Assembly: GCA_000733355.1 (NCBI GenBank)
Contig: JNVV01000029.1
Location: forward strand, 197,768-261,767
DNA length: 64,000 nt
Source: Falciphora oryzae
Taxonomy: Eukaryota > Ascomycota > Sordariomycetes > Magnaporthales > Magnaporthaceae
Reading direction: 5' to 3'
Below are positions 56,747 through 64,000 of the stretch, in pieces. Position 1 is the first letter of the stretch. Each line of letters starts with the position of its first letter. Position numbers and translations under genes: made by a program. Under the pieces are notes generated by a model. The model saw only the letters and a program-made list of their open reading frames with translations, did no database searches and was not told the DNA's origin.

Positions 56747-58650
56747 ATGAGCAGCAACACGGCGGCCGCGGATGAGGCCATCGCCAAGGCCCACGTGCCT
56801 GAGGCGGCCATCCAGGGCACCGAGAAGGAGATGATGGCGGGCAAGGGCTCCGTCGACGTGTCCAGGGCGCCGCTGGACCACCCGTCCGACTCGGACGACT
56901 TCGAGGACAAGCCGACCGAGGAGGAGATGCGCTCGCTCCGCCGCGTGTCTGGCAAGATCCACTGGGGCATCTACACGATCGCCTTTGCCGAGCTGTGCGA
57001 GCGCTTCTCGTACTACGGCTCCGCCGTGCTCTACACCAACTTCGTCAAGCGCCCCATGCCCGCGGGCTCGACCACGGGCGCCAACCCCAACCCGGACGAT
57101 TCGGCCGGCGCCCTGGGCATGGGCCAGGCCGCCTCGCAGGGCATCTCGCTGTTCAACGTCTTCTTTGCCTACCTGATGCCCCTGGTCGGTGCCTATATCG
57201 CCGACGCCCACATCGGCCGCTACAAGACGGTCCACATCGCCATCGGCGTGTCGACCATCGGCCACGCCATCCTCAGTGCCTCGGCTTCCCCCGAGGTGCT
57301 CAAGAACCCCAACGCTGCCTTCGGCGCCTTCATCATTGGTCTGCTCATCCTCTGCGTCGGCACCGGCTTCTTCAAGGCCAACATCTCGCCCCTGCTCGCT
57401 GAGCAGAACAAGGACACCCGCATGCGCGTCGAGACGCTCAAGTCTGGCGAGCGCGTCATCGTCGACCCTGCCATCACAAATACGCGCATCTTTCTGTGGT
57501 TCTACTTTGCCATCAACATCGGTGCCCTGTCGGGTCAGCTGTCCATGGTCTTCGTCGAGAAGCACCACGGCTTCTGGCTCGCCTTCCTCCTGCCCACCAT
57601 CCTCTTCTTCTTCTGCCCCATCGTGCTGTTCCTGAACCGCAAGAAGTACCACCTCACGCCCCCTACCGGCTCCGTCCTGTCCAAGTTCTTCAAGCTGTAC
57701 ATCTTCGCCGCCAGGAAGTCGAGCTTCTTCAAGGTCAACTTCGACCTCGCTAAGCCCTCCAACGTTTCCCTGGACCAGCGCCCCAAGTGGATGACCTACG
57801 ACGACGCCTGGGTTGACGAGGTCCGTCGTGCGCTCATGGCCTGCAAGGTCTTCCTCTTCCTGCCGGTAAGTCTTGCTGCCCTGTTACGGTTCGGACGCAA
57901 GAAATATAGAAACAAGAAACTGACCGTAGCATCTGCATCCTCTAGATCTTCCACCTGTCATACAACCAGATGACCAACAACCTGACGTCCCAGGCCGCGT
58001 CCATGGTCCTGAACGGCGCGCCCAACGACGTCATCCAGAACCTGAACCCCATCTCCATCGTCGTCATGGTTCCCATCTTCGACAAGGTGCTGTACCCCGG
58101 CCTCCGCAGGATGGGCGTCCAATTCACCCCCATCAAGCGCATGGCCATCGGTTTCATCCTGGGTTCCCTCGCCATGGTGGCCGCCTGCGTGATGCAATGG
58201 TACATCTACCAGATGTCGCCCTGCGGCTACAACGCCTCGGAGTGCGACTCCCCGGCGCGTATCAACGTCTGGGCCCAGTCGCTGCCGTACGTCTTCATCG
58301 GTGTGTCCGAGATCTTCACAAACGTCACGTCGTACGAGTACGCCTTCTCCAAGGCGCCCGAGAACATGAAGTCGCTCGTCATGAGCATCAACCTCTTCAT
58401 GTCGGCCTTCTCGGCCGCCATCGGCCAGGGCTGGACCCCACTGTCCCAGGATCCGCTGCTGGTCTGGAACTACGGCTCCGTCGCCGTCATTGCCTTCGTC
58501 GGCGGTGTCGCCTTCTGGCTCTGCTTCAAGCACTACGACGCCATCGAGGACGACCTCAACAACCTCAAGAAGACAAAGTTCCTCGGCACCAACCAGCCCA
58601 CGGCCGCCGACCAACAGAAGTCGCAGGCCCCTGTCGACGAAAAGGTCTAA
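56747..58650 (+). CDS. PTR2: Proton-coupled di/tripeptide transporter, POT/PTR family
   Basis: Imports small peptides across the plasma membrane with protons. Exons 56747-57865 and 57946-58650 join at FLFLP-IFHLSYNQM. The intron is 80 bases with GTAAGT donor, CTGAC branch and TAG acceptor. The product is 607 residues. A hydrophilic N-terminus of about 70 residues precedes the membrane domain. Family signatures are present: ELCERFSYYGSAVLYTNFV (ExxER-like proton-coupling motif), ADAHIGRYKTV, and FFKANISPLLAEQ (second PTR2 signature). About twelve hydrophobic segments are visible. The start has several nearby acidic residues and no signal peptide, as expected. The ortholog-level name rests on family resemblance; fungi often carry several such genes. 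Confidence 0.94.
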
Positions 58651-59061
58651 GCGAGGCGTGCCGCATTTGCATTCTTGTAAGGAGCTTTTTCTCCTTTTGC
58701 AAAGGAGAAGGCGTCAGTCATGTTATCTATGTGGAGGCAGGGGATGATTTCGTTGATGATTGTAATGTGATAGGACGTGGTATTTTGTTATTTTTGAGAT
58801 TCCCCCAATGATTTAGGCTAGTAACGAAGTCGGGATGCGTGCATCCGACCCATCAATCCGTGTGTTGTGTGCCGCTTGATCTGTGGCTGAATGATACTGA
58901 GACATTTGCCACCAATTTCCTCACCAGTACGGCAGTGCAAAGCTCAAACTGGGCAACAACGATTTTGTCTCCACAATTTTGATAGGTGAACGGGAGGTGC
59001 GAGGTAACGTGAGCCAATTAAAATATAGCGGCCAATTCCCCCAAATCAATTTAATTTTAGC
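58651..59061. other. PTR2 3' region and edge of the repeat island
   Basis: No gene. Composition turns AT-rich from about 58.9 kb, marking the border of the transposon island. Confidence 0.55.
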
Positions 59062-59280
59062 GCACCCGCCCAACGCGCCCGCCCAACGCGCCCGCCCAAC
59101 GCACCCGCCCAAAGCACCCGCCACAAGGCACCCGCCACAAGGCACCCGCTACGGGGCACCCGCCACAAGGCACCTGCCACAAGGCACCTGCCACAAGGCA
59201 CCTGCCACAAAGCACCTGCTATAAAACACTCGTTATAAGCACTTATTATAAAGCATTTATTTTAAAACATTTGTATTAAA
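59062..59280. repeat. Tandem array, 16 units of 13-15 bp, decaying from GC-rich to AT-rich
   Basis: Units begin as GCACCCGCCCAAC, become GCACCCGCCACAAG, then GCACCTGCCACAAG, then GCACTTATTATAAA and finally ACATTTGTATTAAA. The changes are largely C-to-T and G-to-A and accumulate steadily from left to right. The MITE starts a few bases after the last unit. Confidence 0.9.
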
Positions 59281-59287
59281 AGAACTA

Positions 59288-59715
59288 ACGTGGTTCATCA
59301 GTAAGTGACGCACCCTCACTAAGTGACGCACTTTAAATCCCATACTAAATGCCGTTTTTTTCGATTAAATAACTCGCTCAATTTAAGCCTAAAATTAACC
59401 AAATTTCTACACGTTATAGTTAATGGAATAAAGAATTTAATTTAAATTTCTTGCATTTTTATTTTTACCCTTTTAGGTTAATTTGCGCATTTTACACAGT
59501 GTATTATACAGTGTTGCGAACTAACTTTGAAAGGGTGATAATAAAAATCCAAGAAAATTAAATTAAATTCTATATTTTATTAAATGCAACGTGTAGAAAT
59601 TTGGTTAATTTTAGGCTTAAATTGAGCGAGTTATTTAATCGAAAAAAACGGCATTTAGTATGGGATTTGAAGTGCGTCACTTAGTGAGGGTGCGTTACTT
59701 ACTGATGAACCACGT
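59288..59715. mobile_element. Foldback MITE with 128-bp terminal inverted repeats and TA duplication
   Basis: The arms 59288-59415 and 59588-59715 are reverse complements with only two visible mismatches, both transitions. The ends read ACGTGGTTCATCAGTAAGT and are flanked by TA on both sides (59286-59287 and 59716-59717), typical of the Tc1/mariner superfamily (Fot1/pogo type likely). The 172-bp centre is AT-rich, partly continues the inverted repeat and codes for nothing, so the element is non-autonomous. Confidence 0.92.
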
Positions 59716-59785
59716 TAATGTATTTAGCTAAAGTTGGGTATATAAACCTAACCTACCCTATACTACCTTTTTTTGGATTATTTAC

Positions 59786-59900
59786 TGTCACGGGACAAGA
59801 CCAAGGTTGTACCACGTGCACCACGAAGGCAAAAGAGGAACGTTGTTGTAGTTGGGACTACAACCGTGCGAGGTCCTTATTAAGGGATCGCACCGTGACA
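59786..59900. mobile_element. Probable solo LTR, 115 bp, with TTTAC target duplication
   Basis: Begins TGTCACGG and ends CCGTGACA, a perfect terminal inverted pair with TG/CA ends. It is flanked by TTTAC at 59781-59785 and 59901-59905. The size is very small for an LTR, which suggests a compact or TRIM-like parent element. Confidence 0.8.
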
Positions 59901-60402
59901 TTTACCTTGTATTATTATGGAGTTGTGCATAGGAATAGCGGATAGGGTTTATAGCGTGCTTAGGGGTGGCTTATAGCACCTGCAGCACCTACCGGGAGCT
60001 TAAAAGCGGCCTGCAGCCCCTATGGGATGCCTAGGTATCCAAGTCAGCCGTTGTGGGTTACACTGACTCGCCTACCCTGCATAGAATTGATTAGGAGTCA
60101 ATTTGCACAAATTAAATTTGGAAGCCTAACGCGGAGATGGGTTTGGTGGCCGTGAGTCGATTTTTTGGAAATCCCATACAAAATAGTTTTTCGGAAAATC
60201 GCTCGCGGTACCGGAAGCCCTTACGGCGGAAAACCCGCGGGATCGATATCGGTGGGTATATGAGGGAAGCGATTGTTGGCGCCTTTTAATTGCAATACAA
60301 GCCTGTTCCATTTACTAAGCTTAGGGCCCCGATAGCGCTATTTATAGCGCCTGTTAGGGCCTAATCTAACTAACCGAAACCCTACTAGCTATTGTAACTG
60401 CG
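59901..60402. other. AT-rich repeat-island spacer
   Basis: Non-coding, probably old repeat sequence. Ends where the first chromovirus LTR begins. No family is recognised. Confidence 0.4.
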
Positions 60403-60686
60403 TGTAACAAGGGGTTAAAGACGGTTTGGAGAAGGATTTTTATATTGCAAATAATTTTTTTATAGGCTTAAGGATGCTTGAGGAAAAATGAATCTTTTAT
60501 GGAAGATATAGGAGATGGCAGGGTTTATATAAACCACTTTGTGATCCGTGCGAAGTATCGAGTACGTGATTTACATTGCCTTTCCGGCTTTCAGCCTTTA
60601 GGCTTTAGGGCCGTTGGGCACCTATACCGGTTCCTGGACCTTTTGTGGGGCCGATTAGGTAAGTCCATAGGTTTTTCCGTGTGACA
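60403..60686 (-). repeat. 3' LTR of chromovirus copy A
   Basis: 284 bases. It aligns by eye with 61272-61566 and differs largely by C-to-T changes and small indels. Confidence 0.8.
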
Positions 60687-61270
60687 TTATTTTCCTTTTT
60701 TTAAGGCGCGTTTCGAAACCTTTTGAAGCCCGCTTAAGGGATGCGGCTATGCCTATATCTTGTGGCACGCGGGGGTTTTTAGGCTTATCGGGGTTGAGCT
60801 GATGAAAGGCAATAACGTATTGCTTAAACCCGTCGGTATCGAAATGCTCCTAAGGTTTTTACGTTTAGTCCTTTTTGCGTAGGTAATTTTCCCATCGGAT
60901 AAAGTAACGAACTTTCCCGCTTGTATTTATGAAATCCATAACCTTTTTTATAACGAAATTTTTTATAACCGAGGGGGTTTCCCGCAGTACCTGGTTAGGG
61001 TTAGGTTTTGTTTAAATGCTAAAGCGGTAGGGTTCGATAAGGGATACGTGGAAAGCGTTATGGATTTTCCAGGTTTTAGGTAGGGCTAATCGTACCGCCG
61101 TAGGAAAAATAACCTTAAAGATTTGAAAGGGCCCGAACATTTTAGCATCGAATTTTTTAACGGGGCGACGGGTTTTTATGTGCCGGGCGTTTAACATAAC
61201 GAACTGTCTTTTGGTAAGGACCGGCGAAGGGCTTTTCCTTTTGTTGGCTTAATGCTTTATTCGTTCCCGG
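60403..61270 (-). mobile_element. Ty3/gypsy chromovirus copy A, 3' fragment
   Basis: On the - strand it reads from the integrase C-terminus into a chromodomain region and the 3' LTR. The LTR is 60403-60686, beginning TGTCA on the - strand and ending CCTTGTTACA. The integrase C-terminal piece (61197-61012) is still open: RHIKTRRPVKKFDAKMFGPF, then WKIHNAFHVSLIEPYR. The chromodomain region (about 60880-61005) is heavily mutated. Compared with copy B it is richer in T on the + strand. It stops where the LTR of copy B begins, so copy B appears inserted into it. Confidence 0.85.
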
Positions 61271-61271
61271 G

Positions 61272-61566
61272 TGTAACAAGGGGTCAAAGACGGCTTGGAG
61301 AAAGAATCTCTAGATTGCAGATAATCTTTCTATGGGCTTAAAAGATGCTTAAAGAGGAAGGAATCTTTCGTGAAGGACATAGGAGATGGCAGGGTTTATA
61401 TAGACCCTTTGTGATCCGTGCGAAGTATTGAGTACATGATTTACACTGCCTTCCGACCTTCACCGCTTGGCTTTAGGGCCGTTAACCGCCTATGCGGGTC
61501 TTCGACCCTCCGTAAGGCCGATTCGTGATGCCGATTAGTTAGGTCCACGGGTTCTTCCGTATGACA
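61272..61566 (-). repeat. 3' LTR of chromovirus copy B
   Basis: 295 bases. On the - strand it starts TGTCATACGGAAGAACC, right after a purine tract (AAAAGGAGGATAG), and ends CCCCTTGTTACA. Confidence 0.85.
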
Positions 61567-61734
61567 CTATCCTCCTTTTCCTAGGGCGCGTTTCGAAACC
61601 TTCCGAGGCCCGCTTAAAGGATGCGGCCGTGCCTATATCTTATGGTACGCGGGGGTCTTTAGGCTTGTCGGGGTTAAGCCGATAAAAGGCGATAACGTGC
61701 TGCTTAGATCCGTCGGTATCGAAGTGCTCCCAAG

Positions 61735-61855
61735 GCTCCCACGTCCAATCCTTTTTGCGTAGGTAATCCTCCCATCGGACAAAGTAACGAACCTTCCCTC
61801 CTGTATCCATAAAGTCCATAACCTTTTCTACAACGAAATCTCCTACAACCGAGGG
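61735..61855 (-). pseudogene. Chromodomain of chromovirus copy B
   Basis: Translation on the - strand gives VVEKVMDFMDTGGKVRYFVR, then WEDYLRKKDWTWEP, the conserved chromodomain pattern with aromatic residues retained. This module directs chromovirus integration to marked chromatin. Confidence 0.8.
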
Positions 61856-61891
61856 GGCTTCCTGCAGTACCTGGTTAGGGTCAGGTCGTGC

Positions 61892-62077
61892 CTAAATGCC
61901 AGAGCAGTAGGGCTCGATAAGGGATACGTAGAAAGCGTTATGGATTTTCCAGGTTTTAAGCAGGGCCAGTAGTACCGCCGTGGAAAAGATGACCTTAAGG
62001 ATCCGGAAGGGCCCGAGCATTTTGGCATCGAGTTTTTTGGCAGGGCGACGGGTCTTTATATGCCGAACGTTTAGCAT
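61892..62077 (-). pseudogene. Integrase C-terminal fragment of copy B
   Basis: A 61-residue open stretch with RHIKTRRPAKKLDAKMLGPF and the WKIHNAFYVSLIEPY end typical of Ty3/gypsy integrases. It is the direct counterpart of 61012-61197 in copy A. Confidence 0.85.
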
Positions 62078-62407
62078 AACAAACTGTCCTTCGGTAAGGA
62101 CCGGCGAAAGGCTTTTCTTTTTGTCGGCCTAATGCTTTATCCGTTCCCGGGCTTTTTTAAGGTGCCGTTTGGCTTCTTCGTGCATTTGGGTTATTTAATG
62201 CCGGTAAAATTGGCTTGCTGGATTGCGTATTCGTTCTGGGAAAGGGGGATTATTGGAAGCTGGGTGATACCCGTAATTGGCGAAAAAAGGGGTAATGGAA
62301 GTACTTGCCGAAAATGTATTATTATAGGCAAATTCCGCCGTAGGTAGCAGCTCAACCCAATCGGTTATTTCGTAATTTACGAAGGATTTAAAATAGGCTT
62401 CCAGGCT

Positions 62408-62641
62408 TTAGTTAAGCTTTTCGGTTTGTCCATCCGTTTGGGGATGGAAAGCAGTGCTTATTTTTGGCTTAATGCCTACTAAACGGAGGAAATCTTTCCA
62501 CAAATGGCTTGTAAATCTGGAATCTTTATTAAAGATAATATCCAAAGGCACACCGTATAGTCGCCAGTATTTTTTGGCGAAAATGCGGATAAGGTTATCC
62601 GACTTCTTACCTTCGATTTTAAAGGGGACGAAATGCGCCAT
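62408..62641 (-). pseudogene. Integrase core fragment of copy B
   Basis: Contains YGVPLDIIFNKDSRFTSHLW and STAFHPQTDGQTEKLN, the DDE integrase region of Ty3/gypsy. The usual D in SDRG/DRDPRF context reads NKDSRF. The frame is short and bounded by stops. Confidence 0.88.
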
Positions 62642-63481
62642 CTTGGTAAAAGGGTTTACTATTACCCAAATTAAATCGCACCCATCGTTTAAAGGGAGGT
62701 CCGTGATAAAGTTTATAGCTACCGTCTTTTAGGGCTGGTAATGCAGCTCCATAGGTTGTAGGGGTTCAAAAAGGGCATGCTTTAGGGCTTTATTGCGTTA
62801 GCACTCCAAGCATCCCCTTACGTATTCCCGGACTTTTGCTTCGATATTGGGCTATTAAAAGTGCCGAATAATTAACTCGAGGGTTTTATCTATACCCATA
62901 TATCTAGCGACTTTTATGTCATGTTCGGACTTAAGGACTTCCTTTTGTAGGGCTTTCGTTGGCACCCACAATCTTTCCTTATAATAAAGGAGGCCATCCT
63001 TAACTTCTTTACCCTTTTCGGGCTTTTGAAGGCGGCTTTAGTATTCGGAATCCGATATACCAGTTTGTTTAACTTTGTTAGTAAATTCCGTAGCCCACTT
63101 TAGGATTGGAATATTGCAAAGCCGGCTTAAGGATAGGAGGAAAGAAAGTGCTCTTTACGGCAAAGCTTTTTCCATAGGGTTATCTTTTTATCCTTCCAGG
63201 GCCGAAATTTTTGCTAGGAAGTGTTTTTTTTACAGGATCGTCGTAATCGGCTAATCCTTACTCCCCTTTTTTTTAGGCTTATGCTGGGGTAATTTCGATA
63301 GCATATCAGCCTTTTCATTTTGCTTTTTTGGCTGGTAGTTAATTATAAACCAATAACCAGCCAACTGTTATGCCCATCTGGTTTGCTTTCGATTAAGGAC
63401 TTTGGCCGTCAGGAAATATTCGAGGTTCCGGTAATCCGTATAAACCTTTATCCGGTGCTTTACCCTTTCGAGGTAATGCTT

Positions 63482-64000
63482 TTACCTAACGAAATAGTTG
63501 ACGACCGCCAAAAGTTCTTTATTGTGGATTTTATAGTTGATTTCGGCGGGCGACATTTTGCGTAAATGGAAGGCAACGGGGTGTAGTTTATTGGTTTCGG
63601 GGTCCCTTTGGGATAACACCTTTCCAAAAGCAAAGTCCGAAACGTCCATTTCAATTTGTGCTGGAAGAGATGGGTTGAAATGCCGGAGTATCGGAAGCGA
63701 AACGAAAGCAATTTTAAGGGCTTCGAAGGCCTGGTCCATTTCGGGGGTTTATCGCTATTGGCTTTTAAGCAGGGCGTTAGCTGTCGTTATAGGCCTAACG
63801 ATTTTAGAAAACCCTTTGATAAACCTCTTATAAAAGTTGGCGAAGCTAATAAAGGATTGGGAGTCCTTAAAGCATTTGGGGGCTTCCTATTGCACGATGG
63901 CGTCCATTTTATCCTTGGATATTGCGATGCTATTAGGTTCTATTATGTAATTAAGGAATTCGATTTCGTGTACCCCCTAAACGCATTTGCGAGGGGCTAC
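63482..64000 (-). pseudogene. Reverse transcriptase thumb and RNase H fragment of copy B
   Basis: An RNase H start is readable ([40 protein letters not shown]). Upstream the thumb ([15 protein letters not shown]) is cut by stop codons. One TAG (63889-63887) sits where the family has the Trp of the WEAPK motif, the change expected from TGG by G-to-A mutation. Confidence 0.88.

Larger units (their letters stand above)
61272..64000 (-). mobile_element. Ty3/gypsy chromovirus copy B, truncated by the window end
   Basis: Reads on the - strand from the window edge: reverse-transcriptase thumb (about 63990-63740, with [15 protein letters not shown]), RNase H start (63739-63482), integrase core (62641-62408), integrase C-terminus (62077-61892), chromodomain (about 61855-61735), purine tract and 3' LTR (61566-61272). 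Many frames are broken. The 5' LTR, gag and protease lie beyond the window, if present. Confidence 0.9.

Noticed and set aside
56200..56775. 191-codon + strand frame before PTR2
   Set aside because: Runs through the TATA box, leader and first codons of PTR2 in another frame; low complexity.
56654..57652. 332-codon frame antisense to the peptide transporter
   Set aside because: Opposes conserved PTR2 motifs and shows no domain.

Overview
The window looks like nuclear DNA of a filamentous ascomycete. Short introns carry GTRNGT donors and CTRAC branch points. ATP-citrate lyase is encoded by two divergent genes, as in Sordariomycetes, and the right end shows the C-to-T decay typical of repeat-induced point mutation (RIP). 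A sordariomycete is likely and Magnaporthales is possible, but the order is inference only. The assembly has two N gaps, at 17570-18083 and 48877-48955.

Left part (1-16.2 kb): a small disordered protein, a large Zn(II)2Cys6 factor with internal repeats, a GPI-anchored GH72 beta-1,3-glucanosyltransferase, an intron-containing tRNA-Ala(AGC), and ribosomal protein uL15 (RPL28). Metabolic block (16.9-23.5 kb): ACL2 and ACL1, head to head around a 2.3-kb shared promoter region. Together they make cytosolic acetyl-CoA from citrate.

Chromatin and kinetochore block (24.7-34.2 kb): mitochondrial uL30m (MRPL33); EAF3 (chromodomain plus MRG), whose 1.48-kb intron holds an intact same-strand reading frame; the inner-kinetochore gene NKP2; an ER thioredoxin-like membrane protein; and a CENP-Q/Fta7 protein with AT-hooks. 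MET6 (cobalamin-independent methionine synthase) follows at 36.2-38.7 kb. About 5.1 kb without a convincing gene separates it from a secreted repeat-bearing wall-type protein (43.8-45.7 kb). Then come a 2EXR-domain protein, a divergent F-box/ankyrin protein and, after 4.2 kb without a convincing gene, a PTR2 peptide transporter.

From about 58.9 kb the sequence turns AT-rich and becomes a transposon island. It holds a tandem array that decays from GC-rich to AT-rich along its length, a foldback MITE with TA duplications, a 115-bp solo-LTR-like element with intact 5-bp duplications, and two same-orientation Ty3/gypsy chromovirus copies, one apparently inserted in the other and both mutated. All spliced models below were built by eye from splice signals and protein continuity. 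No search or transcript data were available.
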